From contig NZ_SCVD01000020.1 of the NCBI RefSeq assembly GCF_004297125.1, positions 372,001 to 436,000 on the forward strand: DNA of 64,000 nucleotides, written 5' to 3'. The translations under genes and the position numbers were made by a program. This document shows, piece by piece, positions 16,622 through 25,361 of this stretch. Position 1 is the stretch's first letter, and every line of letters begins with the position of its first letter. Below the pieces are notes generated by a model, which saw nothing but the letters and a program-made list of their open reading frames with translations, made no database searches and was not told where the DNA came from. The DNA comes from Phenylobacterium sp. (GTDB taxonomy: Bacteria; Pseudomonadota; Alphaproteobacteria; Caulobacterales; Caulobacteraceae).

Positions 16622-18408
16622 TGGTTGTGGCGCGGGGTCTTCGCCGCGACGCCGCGATATTTCACCGCCATCTCCAGCACCGCCCCGTCCACCAGTTGGC
16701 CGGTCTTCTCGCGATAGAGCTCTTCCCACGGCGTGTGGCTTTCCGGGACCGGCGGCGGGCCTGCGGACCGGCGGCGGGCGATCTCGGCCTCATCGACCAG
16801 GGCGTCGCAGCGGCCGGCGTTCAGGTCGATCCGGATCGTGTCCCCCGTCCGCAGCCAGGCCAGGCCCCCCCCCGCCGCGCTCTCCGGCGAGGCGTTGAGA
16901 ATCGACGGGCTGTCCGAGGTGCCCGACTGACGCCCGTCGCCCAGGGTCGGCAGGCTGGTGATCCCCCGCTGGATCAGCGCATCCGGCGGCTGCATGTTCA
17001 CCACCTCGGCCGAGCCCGGCCAGCCGATCGGTCCGGAGCCGCGGATCACCAGGATCGAGCGCTCATCCACGCCCAGCGCCGGGTCGTTGATCCGGTTGTG
17101 GTAGTCGTCGGAGCCGTCGAAGACCACCGCCTTGGCCTCGAACACCCCTTCGCGCCCCGCCTCGCTGAGATAGCGGGCCCGGAACTCTTCGGAGATCACC
17201 GAGGTCTTCATGATCGCGAAGTCGAAGAGGTTGCCCTTCAGGACCACGAAGCCGGCGCGTTCGCGAAGCGGCTGGTCGTAGGGCAGGATTACCTCGGGGT
17301 CGGTGGAGCTGCGGCCGGCCACGTTCTCCGCGATCGTGCGGCCGGTCACCGTCAGGCAGCCGCCCTCGATCTGTCCCGCCGCCAGAAGCTCACACAGCAC
17401 GGCCGGCACGCCGCCGGCCCGGTGAAACCGCTCGCCCAGGTATTTCCCGGCGGGCTGCATGTTGACCAGCAAGGGCACGTCCAGGCCGTGGACGCTCCAG
17501 TCGTCGGGGGCCAGTTCGACGCCGGCGTGGCGGGCCATGGCCACGATGTGCGGCTGGGCGTTGGACGAGCCGCCGATGGCGCTGACCGTCTTGATGGCGT
17601 TGAGGAAGGCCGCACGGTCCAGGATCTTCGACGGCCGCAGGTCCTCGTAGGCCATCTCCACGATCCGCCGCCCGGTCTCGTAGGCCATCTGGCCCCGTTC
17701 GCGATAGGGCGCCGGGATCGCCGCGCAGCCGGGCAGCGACAGGCCCAGCGCCTCGGCCACGGCGTTCATGGTCGAGGCCGTGCCCATCGTATTGCAGTGG
17801 CCGGCTGACGGGGCCGAGGCCGTCGCCCGCGCCAGGAACTCGGCCTCGTCGATCTCGCCGGCCGCCAGCTTGCGGCGGCTGCGCCAGATCACCGTGCCGG
17901 AGCCGACCAGCTCGCCCTCGTGCCAGCCATCGAGCATCGGCCCGCCCGACAGGACGATGGCCGGGATGTCGACGGTCGAGGCCGCCATGATCCCGCTGGG
18001 CGTGGTCTTGTCGCAGCCCGTGGTCAGCACCACCGCGTCGATGGGATAGCCGTAGAGGGTCTCGACCAGGCCCAGGTAGGCCAGGTTGCGGTCCAGCGCC
18101 GCGGTCGGCCGGCGGCAGTTCTCGAAGATCGGATGGACCGGGAACTCCATCGGGACGCCGCCCGCGTCGCGGATGCCGTCCCGAACCCGCTTCGCCAACT
18201 CCACATGGATGCGGTTGCAGGGGGAAAGGTCGCTGCCCGTCTGGGCGATGCCGATGATCGGCCGGCCCGCCTGCAGCTCCGCCGGCGTGATCCCGTAGTT
18301 CATGAACCGCTCGAGGTAGAGCGCGGTCATGTCCGAGCGGGCGGGATCGGCGAACCAGTCGCGCGAACGGAACGGGCGCGCGGGCGTGCGGTCAGGCATG
18401 TCGGGCAT
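16618..18408 (-). CDS. xylD: D-xylonate dehydratase
   Basis: 596 residues. IlvD/Edd-family dehydratase converting D-xylonate to 2-keto-3-deoxy-D-xylonate, the third Weimberg step, in the cytosol. Iron-sulfur ligands Cys64 (SPCNRIH), Cys132 (TTGCDKTTP) and Cys205 (GHCNTMG) are intact. Long stretches (FRSRDWF, ALYLERFMNYGITP, MEFPVHPIFENCRRPT, the ending KTPRHNH) match my memory of Caulobacter CC0819, so the specific name is justified. Last gene of xylXABCD. The assumed start at 18408 overlaps xylC by 17 bases; an alternative ATG is at 18399. Confidence 0.95.
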   Translation of the reverse strand: MPDMPDRTPARPFRSRDWFADPARSDMTALYLERFMNYGITPAELQAGRPIIGIAQTGSDLSPCNRIHVELAKRVRDGIRDAGGVPMEFPVHPIFENCRRPTAALDRNLAYLGLVETLYGYPIDAVVLTTGCDKTTPSGIMAASTVDIPAIVLSGGPMLDGWHEGELVGSGTVIWRSRRKLAAGEIDEAEFLARATASAPSAGHCNTMGTASTMNAVAEALGLSLPGCAAIPAPYRERGQMAYETGRRIVEMAYEDLRPSKILDRAAFLNAIKTVSAIGGSSNAQPHIVAMARHAGVELAPDDWSVHGLDVPLLVNMQPAGKYLGERFHRAGGVPAVLCELLAAGQIEGGCLTVTGRTIAENVAGRSSTDPEVILPYDQPLRERAGFVVLKGNLFDFAIMKTSVISEEFRARYLSEAGREGVFEAKAVVFDGSDDYHNRINDPALGVDERSILVIRGSGPIGWPGSAEVVNMQPPDALIQRGITSLPTLGDGRQSGTSDSPSILNASPESAAGGGLAWLRTGDTIRIDLNAGRCDALVDEAEIARRRSAGPPPVPESHTPWEELYREKTGQLVDGAVLEMAVKYRGVAAKTPRHNH

Positions 18409-19267
18409 CGTGCTGCGGCAGGCCCGGCGTGTCGACGGAGAACCGGAACAGGGCGCCGGCCAGGGGCTGGGCTTCGCGCTCGGCCCGCGACAGGCCCTTC
18501 CACGCCGTGGTGGCGTAGACGGTCTTCAGGTCCGGCCCGGCGAAGGCCAGCTTGGTGACGTTGGCGACCGGGAACCTGACGAACCCGATCCGTTCGCCCT
18601 TCGGCGAATAGCGCCGCGCGCCCCAGCCGGCGAAGAGCGCCGTCCAGACGCAGCCCTCGGCATCCACCGCCGGGCCGTCGGGATAGCCCGCGCCGTCCTC
18701 GATCGCCGCGAACACACGCTTGTTCGACAGGCCGCCGTCGGGGGTCAGGTCAAAGGCGTACAGCACCTTCTTCAGCGTATCGGTGTGATAGAGCGTGCGC
18801 CCGTCGGGGCTGACCGCCGGGCCGTTGGTGATGCAATAGCCGTCGTCCATGCGGCGCGGGCCGCGCTCGTCCAGGCGATAGAGCGCGCCCGAGAGCGCCG
18901 TCTCCGCGTCATGCATCGAGCCGAACCAGAGCCGGCCGCTGGCGTCCACGAAGCCGTCGTTCAGGCGGTTGCCGAGGCTCGCGTCCTCCACCGCGGTCAT
19001 CAGGTCGAACCGACCGCTCCTGGGGTCAAAGCGGTGCAGGCCGGTCTTCAGGCCCGCGATCCAGCCGCCCTCTGCGGTCGGCGCGATGAAGCCGGGCTGG
19101 GCCGGAGCGGCCCAGCTGAAGGCGGCGCCGGTCTCGACCTCGTAGCGATGGATGCGCAGGCCCTTGATGTCGACGAACCACACCGACTTGTCGGCGGCGC
19201 GCCAGACGGGCCCCTCGCCCAGCTCGCAGGCAGACTTGAGGACGCACTCGGGCGCGGCCGCGTTCAT
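18392..19267 (-). CDS. xylC: D-xylonolactonase (SMP-30/gluconolactonase family)
   Basis: 291 residues. Six-bladed beta-propeller lactonase that opens xylonolactone to xylonate. The metal-site elements are recognisable: LGEGPVW near the N-terminus (Glu18), NRLNDGFVD in the middle and GYPDGPAVDAEG with the conserved Asp. The start ATG (19265-19267) overlaps the xylB stop by 4 bases (ATGA), showing tight coupling. Position between xylB and xylD supports the assignment over generic regucalcin-type lactonases. Confidence 0.93.
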   Translation of the reverse strand: MNAAAPECVLKSACELGEGPVWRAADKSVWFVDIKGLRIHRYEVETGAAFSWAAPAQPGFIAPTAEGGWIAGLKTGLHRFDPRSGRFDLMTAVEDASLGNRLNDGFVDASGRLWFGSMHDAETALSGALYRLDERGPRRMDDGYCITNGPAVSPDGRTLYHTDTLKKVLYAFDLTPDGGLSNKRVFAAIEDGAGYPDGPAVDAEGCVWTALFAGWGARRYSPKGERIGFVRFPVANVTKLAFAGPDLKTVYATTAWKGLSRAEREAQPLAGALFRFSVDTPGLPQHDARHA

Positions 19268-20040
19268 CGCCAGCCCGCGTCGATCCAGTACTCGTGACCG
19301 GTGCAGAACCGCGCGTCGTCCGACGCCAGGAACAGCACCAGCGCCGCCACGTCGCGGGGCTCTATCCGCCCCTTGAGGCACTGCTGCGCCACGATCTCGG
19401 CCTCGCCCTCGGGCGTGTACCACTTCATCTGGCGCGGGGTGCGGACGTTGCCGGGGGTGATGCAGGTGACCCGGATGCCGAACCCGCCCAGCTCGCGGGC
19501 CAGCCCGCGGGTCATGCCCTCGATCCCGGCCTTGGCGGTCTCGTAGAGCACCAGGTCCGGCAGCCCCAGGTGCCAGGAGATCGAACCGAAGTTGATGATC
19601 GCGCCGCCGCCGGCGGCCTTCATGCCCTCGACCACCGCCTGGGCGCAGAACAGCATGTGGCGCAGGTTCACCGCGATCCGGTCGTCGAAATAGGCGGGCG
19701 TGACCTCGGCCAGGGTATGGCGGTCGTCGTTGCCGGCGTTGTTGACCAGCACGTCCACCGGCCCGATCGACCGGAAGAAGGCGGCGATCGCGGCGGGGTC
19801 GCGCAGGTCGACGGCGTGGAAGCGCGGCGGGATCGTCGCCTGGCCCAAGCTGTCGGCGAGGGCCCTGGACTCGGTTTCCAGCACGTCGAGGAAATGCACC
19901 TCGGCCCCCTGGCCGACGAAGGCCTCGACCAGGCCCGCGCCGATGCCCGAGCCGCCGCCGGTCACGACGACGCGCTTGCCCTCCAGGCTGGGATAGATCG
20001 CCCCCTTGGGCTGGGCGGCCACATTCACCGTCAGGCCCAT
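19264..20040 (-). CDS. xylB: NAD-dependent D-xylose 1-dehydrogenase (SDR)
   Basis: 258 residues. Classical short-chain dehydrogenase oxidising xylose to xylonolactone, the entry step of the Weimberg pathway. Cofactor loop TGGGSGIG (27-34), NNAGNDDRH, the catalytic Ser in NFGSISWHLGL and the Tyr/Lys pair in YETAKAG are all present. The C-terminus CTGHEYWIDAGWR is the same as I recall for Caulobacter XylB (CC0821). The start at 20040 overlaps xylA by 10 bases and gives about ten extra N-terminal residues compared with CC0821. Confidence 0.95.
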   Translation of the reverse strand: MGLTVNVAAQPKGAIYPSLEGKRVVVTGGGSGIGAGLVEAFVGQGAEVHFLDVLETESRALADSLGQATIPPRFHAVDLRDPAAIAAFFRSIGPVDVLVNNAGNDDRHTLAEVTPAYFDDRIAVNLRHMLFCAQAVVEGMKAAGGGAIINFGSISWHLGLPDLVLYETAKAGIEGMTRGLARELGGFGIRVTCITPGNVRTPRQMKWYTPEGEAEIVAQQCLKGRIEPRDVAALVLFLASDDARFCTGHEYWIDAGWR

Positions 20041-21467
20041 GAGTAGGCCGTCTTGGTCTGGGTGTAGAACTCGACCGCCGCGAAGCCCTGCTCGCGGGCC
20101 CCGTAGCTGGACTTCCGCGAGCCGCCGAACGGCACGTGATAGTCGACGCCGGCGGTGGCCAGGTTGACCATCACCATCCCGGCCTTCACCCGCCGCTGGA
20201 AGTCGCGGGCGTGTTTCAGGGAGGTCGTGACGATGCCGGCCGAGAGGCCGAAGTCGCCGTCGTTGGCCACCGCCAGCGCCTCCTCGTAGGTCTTGACCCG
20301 CACGGTGGAGGCGACGGGCCCGAACACCTCCTCGTTGTTGATCCGCATGTCCGGGTCGGTGTCGGCGATCAGCGTCGGCTGGACGTACCAGCCGGGCGTG
20401 TCCAGCTTCAGCCGCTCGCCGCCGGTGACGATGCGCCCGCCCTCGGACCTGGCGATGTCGATGTAGCGGTAGCTGGTCTCCATCTGCGCCTCGCTGACCG
20501 CCGGGCCCATCTGGGTCTGGGGGTTCAGCGCGTCGCCCACCCTTAAGCCCGCGACCTTCTCGGCCAGGGCGGCGACGAAGCGGTCGTGGATGGCGTCGGT
20601 GACGATGATCCGGCTGGAGGCCGTGCAGCGCTGTCCGGTGGCGAAGAACGAGCCGTCCAGGGCCACCATCACCGCCCGGTCCAGGTCGGCGTCGTCCAGC
20701 ACCACCAGCGGGTTCTTGCCGCCCATCTCGAGCTGCACGCGCGCCTGCCGCTTGACCGCCGCCTCGGCGACGCCGGTCCCCACCGCTTGCGACCCGGTGA
20801 ACGAGATCCCGTCCACGCCCGGATGGTCGACCAGCTTGGCCCCCATCGCGCCGGGGCCGAAGATCATGTTGAAGACGCCCTTGGGCGCGCCGCATTCCCA
20901 GATGATCTCGGCCAGGGCGGCGGCGGTGGCCGGCGTCGGGCCGGCCGGCTTCAGCACCACGGTGTTTCCGAACGCCAGCGCCGGCGCGCTCTTCCAGGCG
21001 GGAATCGCGATCGGGAAGTTCCAGGGGGTGATCAGGCCATAGACGCCCACCGCCTGGCGATAGGTCTGGATCTCCACGCCGGGGCGCACCGAGTCCAGGT
21101 TCTGGCCGTGGCGGCGCAGGGCCTCGCCGGCGAAATACTTGAAGATCCGGCCCGCCCGCACGGTCTCGCCGATGCCCTCGGGCAGGGTCTTGCCCTCCTC
21201 GCGGGACAGCAGCCGGCCCAGCTCCTCACGCCGGGCCAGGATGGTGTCGCCCACCTTGTCCAGCAGGTCCGAGCGAACCTCCGGCGAGGCGTCGGACCAG
21301 GAGGGGAACGCGGCCTGCGCGGCCTCGACCGCGGCGTCGACCTCGGCCTCGCCGCCGCGGGGCACGTGGGCCACCACGTCGGTGGTGTTGGAGGGATTGG
21401 TGCTGTCCTCGGCCGCCGCCGCGCGCACGCGCTCGCCGCCGATGTACTGAGGTAAGGTGTCGGTCAT
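20031..21467 (-). CDS. xylA: 2-oxoglutarate semialdehyde dehydrogenase
   Basis: 478 residues. NAD(P)-dependent aldehyde dehydrogenase that finishes the Weimberg pathway by oxidising alpha-ketoglutarate semialdehyde to 2-oxoglutarate. Catalytic residues are intact: Asn150 (TPWNFP), Glu247 (LEMGGKNP) and Cys281 (GQRCTASS). The start overlaps the xylX stop by 4 bases. The name follows the Caulobacter xylXABCD usage and must not be confused with xylose isomerase, also called xylA elsewhere. Confidence 0.94.
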   Translation of the reverse strand: MTDTLPQYIGGERVRAAAAEDSTNPSNTTDVVAHVPRGGEAEVDAAVEAAQAAFPSWSDASPEVRSDLLDKVGDTILARREELGRLLSREEGKTLPEGIGETVRAGRIFKYFAGEALRRHGQNLDSVRPGVEIQTYRQAVGVYGLITPWNFPIAIPAWKSAPALAFGNTVVLKPAGPTPATAAALAEIIWECGAPKGVFNMIFGPGAMGAKLVDHPGVDGISFTGSQAVGTGVAEAAVKRQARVQLEMGGKNPLVVLDDADLDRAVMVALDGSFFATGQRCTASSRIIVTDAIHDRFVAALAEKVAGLRVGDALNPQTQMGPAVSEAQMETSYRYIDIARSEGGRIVTGGERLKLDTPGWYVQPTLIADTDPDMRINNEEVFGPVASTVRVKTYEEALAVANDGDFGLSAGIVTTSLKHARDFQRRVKAGMVMVNLATAGVDYHVPFGGSRKSSYGAREQGFAAVEFYTQTKTAYSWA

Positions 21468-22609
21468 TGCGCCGCCCGGGCCATGAGAAGGCCGCGTCCG
21501 GCCAGGTTTCGCATCAGGTCGCCGACCCCGAAGCTCCAGGGCGCGGCGGCCTTCGAGGTCGTCACCTCGTTCTCCAGCACGCCCAGGCGCGGGCTCGACA
21601 CCCGCACCACGTCGCCGACCTTGTGGGTGAACCCCTGTCCCGCCACGTCGCGGTCCTGGGTGGGAGCGAACAGCGTGCCCAGGAAGAGGGCGAAGCCGTC
21701 CGGGTACTGGTGCTCGCTGAGCGCCTGGCGCACCAGTTCCAGCGGGTCGCGGCTGATCTGGTCCATCGAGCTGTGCCCCTCGAGCCGATAGTTGTCCGCG
21801 CCCTGGATGACCAGGTCGACGCGGGCGTTGCGCACGTCGTCGACAGTGAACACCGCATCGAACATCCGGATGAAGGGGCCCAGCGCGCACGAGGCGTTGT
21901 TGTCCTTGGCCTTGCCTAGCAGCAACGCCGAGCGGCCCTCGAAGTCGCGCAGGTTCACGTCGTTGCCCAGCGTCGCGCCGACGGCCCGCCCGGCGCGGTC
22001 GCACACCAGCACCACCTCCGGCTCGGGATTGTTCCAGGCGGAGTCGGAGCGGATGCCCACCTGCGCGCCATGGCCCACGGACGACAGCACCGGCGCCTTG
22101 GTGAAGATCTCGGCGTCGGGGCCGATGGCGACCTCCAGGTACTGGGACCAGAGGCCGTCGGCGATCAGCGCCGCCTTGAGCTTCGCCGCCTCGTCGGAGC
22201 CTGGGACGACCGAGCGGATATCGGACCCGACCCGGTCGCGCAGGTCGGCGCGGATCGCCTCGGCCCGGGCGGCGTCGCCGCGGGCGCGCTCCTCGATCAC
22301 CCGCTCCACCGCCGAGACCGCGAAGGTCACGCCGGCCGCCTTCACGCACTGCAGGTCGATGGGGGCCAGCAGCGGCTGGGCGGCGAAGTCGAACTCGTCG
22401 ATGGGCCCGAGGTCGCGGCCGGCGATCGTCGTAACGTCCAGGTTCAGGAGATCGGCTGCCGTGGGCGCCGCCTGGGAGGCATCCAGCAGCCGGCCCTCGC
22501 GGCCAACCACCGGGGTCGGACCGGCGGCGGTCTCGATACGGCCGACCAGAATCGCGGTCTGCCAGTCGTCCGGCAGAAAGGCCGTCGGCCGCGTCGCGGC
22601 TCCGCCCAT
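21464..22609 (-). CDS. xylX: 2-keto-3-deoxy-D-xylonate dehydratase (FAH superfamily)
   Basis: 381 residues. Fumarylacetoacetate-hydrolase-fold enzyme that dehydrates 2-keto-3-deoxyxylonate to alpha-ketoglutarate semialdehyde. The metal-binding motif NPEPEVVLV (Glu196, Glu198) is followed by GNDVNLRDFEG and KAKDNNASCALGPFI, as in XylX/AraD dehydratases. First gene of xylXABCD; the ATG at 22607-22609 has GGGAGG upstream. Its promoter is overlapped by an AGCGCT operator. Confidence 0.94.
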   Translation of the reverse strand: MGGAATRPTAFLPDDWQTAILVGRIETAAGPTPVVGREGRLLDASQAAPTAADLLNLDVTTIAGRDLGPIDEFDFAAQPLLAPIDLQCVKAAGVTFAVSAVERVIEERARGDAARAEAIRADLRDRVGSDIRSVVPGSDEAAKLKAALIADGLWSQYLEVAIGPDAEIFTKAPVLSSVGHGAQVGIRSDSAWNNPEPEVVLVCDRAGRAVGATLGNDVNLRDFEGRSALLLGKAKDNNASCALGPFIRMFDAVFTVDDVRNARVDLVIQGADNYRLEGHSSMDQISRDPLELVRQALSEHQYPDGFALFLGTLFAPTQDRDVAGQGFTHKVGDVVRVSSPRLGVLENEVTTSKAAAPWSFGVGDLMRNLAGRGLLMARAAQ

Positions 22610-22663
22610 GGTCAGACCTCCCTATTTTTGGTAGCGCTATCAATCCGAAGCCCAACCTGTCAA
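22610..22663 (-). promoter_or_regulatory. xylX promoter with LacI-type and GGTCnGACC operators
   Basis: On the minus strand TTGACA (22658-22663) is followed after 17 bases by a weak -10 (22636-22641). The LacI-type operator TTGGTAGCGCTATCAA (22628-22643, 14 of 16 bases symmetric) covers that -10. GGTCAGACC (22610-22618) lies between it and the ATG and partly coincides with the ribosome site. The first operator is well supported; the second could be partly chance because SD bases contribute to it. Confidence 0.7.
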
Positions 22664-22718
22664 GGTGAGCTTTCGAAGGCAGCCTCCGAAGAGCCGCCAT
22701 ACCGAGGCGAGGAACCAC

Positions 22719-23966
22719 GTGAAGCTGAAGCTCATCTTTCCGTCGTTGGGCCGGCTGGCCGCGACAGCCGTGCTGGCCCTGGCCCTCACGGCCCCGGCCG
22801 ACGCCCGCGAACGGGCCTGGGTCGGCGCCTGGGCCGCGTCGCAGCAGGTTCCCGAGCCGCGCAACACCCTGCCCGCTGGGGCGCTGACGGACGCCACCGT
22901 GCGCCAGATCATGCGGGTGACGGCCGGCGGCCCGCAGATCCGCATCCGGCTCTCCAACGCCTTCGGGACCGCCCCGCTGCGGTTCTCGGCCGTCCACGTG
23001 GCGCGGCCGAGCGCGCCCGGCTCAGCGGCGATCGCTCCCGGCGGCCACGCCGTGACCTTCAACGGACAGCCGGGCGTCACCGTACCGGCGGGCGCAGAAT
23101 ACGTCTCCGATCCGGTGGGTTTTGTGGTGAAGCCGCTCGAAAGCGTGGCGATCAGCTTCCACCTGCCCGAGGCGCCGACGGTGCAGACCGGCCACCCCGG
23201 GTCGCGCACGACCACCTTCTACGCCCACGGCCAGCACGTGGCCGCCGCCGACCTGCCCGGCGCAGAAAAGGTGGTGCGCTGGTACCAGGTCTCCGGGATA
23301 GACGTGCCGGCCGCGCCCAAGAGCGCCGCGATCGTTGTCTTCGGCGACTCCATCACCGACGGCTTCGGCGTCGGCCCCGACCGCAACGACCGCTGGCCCG
23401 ACGCCCTGGCCGAGCGGCTGCAGGCCGCCCCGGCGACGCGCCACTTGAGCGTCCTCAACCAGGGCATCGGCGGCAACCGGCTGCTGAACGACAGCCTGGG
23501 CCCCAACGCCCTGGCCCGCTTCGAGCGCGACGTCCTGGGCCAGACCGGCGTGCGCTACGTGATCATCCTGGAGGGCGTGAACGACCTGGGCACGTCCACC
23601 CAGGACGCGCCGATCTCCCCCGAGGCGCATGCCCGGCTGACCGCCGACATGCTCGGCGCCTATCGCCAGATGGTCGCCCGCGGCCGGGCGCGCGGCCTGA
23701 AGGTCATCGGCGCCACGATCCTCCCGTTCGCCGGCTCGTTCTACAAGCCCACGGCCGCCAACGAGGCCGACCGCCAGACCCTGAACGCCTGGATCCGCGC
23801 GCCGGGAAACTTCGACGCCGTGATCGACTTCGACGCGGTCATGCGCGACCCAGCCCAGCCGGACCGGATGAAGGCCAGCGTCGACTCCGGCGACCACCTG
23901 CACCCCTCGCTGGCGGGCTATCGCGCCATGGCCGCGGCCGTCCCGCTGTCGCTGTTCAAGCCGTGA
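22719..23966 (+). CDS. Exported SGNH/GDSL hydrolase, possible acetyl-xylan esterase
   Basis: 415 residues. A GTG start at 22719 is chosen because GAGGCGAGG precedes it and a good signal peptide follows (cleavage near ADARERA, residue 30). An N-terminal beta-rich domain (to about 200) precedes the SGNH domain. The nucleophile Ser211 is in VFGDSITDG, block III is in GGNRLLNDS, GVNDLG follows, and the Asp392/His395 pair is in DHLHPS. Divergent from xylXABCD across the shared operator region, so it probably answers to xylose. Deacetylation of xylan is inference from context. Confidence 0.85.
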   Translation: MKLKLIFPSLGRLAATAVLALALTAPADARERAWVGAWAASQQVPEPRNTLPAGALTDATVRQIMRVTAGGPQIRIRLSNAFGTAPLRFSAVHVARPSAPGSAAIAPGGHAVTFNGQPGVTVPAGAEYVSDPVGFVVKPLESVAISFHLPEAPTVQTGHPGSRTTTFYAHGQHVAAADLPGAEKVVRWYQVSGIDVPAAPKSAAIVVFGDSITDGFGVGPDRNDRWPDALAERLQAAPATRHLSVLNQGIGGNRLLNDSLGPNALARFERDVLGQTGVRYVIILEGVNDLGTSTQDAPISPEAHARLTADMLGAYRQMVARGRARGLKVIGATILPFAGSFYKPTAANEADRQTLNAWIRAPGNFDAVIDFDAVMRDPAQPDRMKASVDSGDHLHPSLAGYRAMAAAVPLSLFKP

Positions 23967-24009
23967 GGGCGTTCGCCTTCGGCCCGGCGACGCCGGACGG
24001 GTTCTGCCG

Positions 24010-25059
24010 TTAGGCCTTGGCGGGGGGACCGTCGGACTGGCGGCGGATCAGGGTGAAATCCTGAAGCGCGTGCGGATGCTGGGCCTTCTCTCCGGCCCGG
24101 CGGCTGCGGATCTCATCGGCCAGCAGGGTCACCGCCTGGCGCGACATCTCGGCGATCGGCTGGCGGATGGTGGTGAGCTCGGGCCAGACTGTGGTGGCGA
24201 GCGCACTGTCGTCGAAGCCGACGACGGTCAGGTCGCCCGGCACGTCCAGTCCGCGCCGATGGGCGACCGAGACCGTGGCCGCGCCCATGTCGTCGTTGCT
24301 GGCGAAGATCGCGGTGGGCGCCGGCTCCAGCGCCAGCAGCTGCTCGGCGGCCTCGAAGCCGGAGCGATAGGTGAAATAGCCCTGCACGATCAGTTCGCCG
24401 GGCGCCGGCAGGCTCGCCTCGGCCAGGGCGGCGAGATGGCCTTCCAGGCGCTGGCGGCTGGCGGTCTGGTTCGGGTGGCCGACGATGAACCCGATCCGCC
24501 GGTGGCCCAGGCCGATCAGGTGGCGGGTCATGGCCTGGGCGGCGGCGAAGTCGTCGATCCGCACCGCCGAGACGTCGGCCGGCGGCTTGCCGGTGGCGAC
24601 GGCGACGGCCGGCACGCCGGCGTCGGCCAGCGCCTTGGTCACCGCGGCGTTGTCGCAGAGCGGCGGCGGCAGGATGATCCCGTCGACCCCCGCCGCCACC
24701 AGGCGCGTGGCGGCCGTCTCGGCCCGCTCGTCGTCGCACTTCTCGACGATGAGCTGGATGTTGCCGCGGCTGCACTGGTCCAGGCTCCCGACGAGGAATT
24801 CGCTGAGATAGGCCGCGCTGGGGTTGGAGTAGAGCAGCCCGATCCGCACCAGGTCCGCGCCGGCCAGGCTGCGCGCCGCCGGGTTGGGCGCGTAGTTCAG
24901 CTCCTTGATGGCGGCGTTCACCGCCTCGCGGGTCGAATCGCGGACGTTCTTCTCGCCATTGATCACGCGCGACACCGTCATCGGCGACACGCCGGCGAAA
25001 CGCGCCACGTCGTGGATCGTCAGCGAGCTTCTCTGGCGACGCGCCGGTTTCGGCTCCAA
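24010..25059 (-). CDS. xylR: LacI-family transcriptional regulator, xylR-like
   Basis: 349 residues. The start is a TTG (25057-25059) with AGGAG upstream; the next in-frame ATG lies inside the DNA-binding domain. The HTH is LTIHDVARFAGVSPMTVSRVINGE (about 13-37), with the hinge around NPAARSLAGADL. The sugar-binding periplasmic-like core follows (RIGLLYSNPSAAYL through VVGFDDSALA). It lies next to the xyl genes and the xylan receptor. AGCGCT palindromes occur at xylX, the transporter operon and the GH43/GH3 operon, so it is the probable xylose-responsive repressor. The symbol is by analogy with Caulobacter XylR. Confidence 0.88.
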   Translation of the reverse strand: MEPKPARRQRSSLTIHDVARFAGVSPMTVSRVINGEKNVRDSTREAVNAAIKELNYAPNPAARSLAGADLVRIGLLYSNPSAAYLSEFLVGSLDQCSRGNIQLIVEKCDDERAETAATRLVAAGVDGIILPPPLCDNAAVTKALADAGVPAVAVATGKPPADVSAVRIDDFAAAQAMTRHLIGLGHRRIGFIVGHPNQTASRQRLEGHLAALAEASLPAPGELIVQGYFTYRSGFEAAEQLLALEPAPTAIFASNDDMGAATVSVAHRRGLDVPGDLTVVGFDDSALATTVWPELTTIRQPIAEMSRQAVTLLADEIRSRRAGEKAQHPHALQDFTLIRRQSDGPPAKA

Positions 25060-25361
25060 CCCTGCTTCTCCTGAATGCGCCCTAGCTGTCGCCTACCCGG
25101 CCGCGCTTCTCAAGCCTGCGCGCGACAGACAGGAAAAGTCCTAGAAAATCCATTGGTCTGACCTACGCGACCCACGCGGTCAGACCGTATTGACAGCAAA
25201 GAACTGACCTAGTACCAATGTCAATGTGACCGCTATCATTACGTAACAAGGTAGCGGTCAGAGAGCTGTTCCGAGAAACGGCACGGTCAAAGACCGGTCG
25301 GAGCGTTAGCGCGCAAATAACAACAAGTGTGTGCGGGGCACACACAAAGGGGACGGGAACT
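25060..25361. promoter_or_regulatory. 302-base intergenic control region between xylR and the xylan receptor
   Basis: No gene. In order: two GGTCnGACC sites (25155-25163 and 25178-25186, centres 23 bases apart); a TTGACA box (25190-25195) followed after 17 bases by TACCAA (25213-25218); a degenerate LacI-type operator ATGTGACCGCTATCAT (25224-25239, 13 of 16 matching the 15226 palindrome); a 9-bp inverted repeat TGACCGCTA/TAGCGGTCA (25227-25235 and 25252-25260); and a perfect 8-bp hairpin GTGTGTGC-GGG-GCACACAC (25327-25345) just before the ribosome site. Bases 25060-25154 show nothing specific. Confidence 0.7.

Noticed and set aside
20031..22997. A 988-residue frame spanning xylX and xylA
   Set aside because: The 5' half is out of frame with xylX and has no domain; the true xylA starts at 21467.
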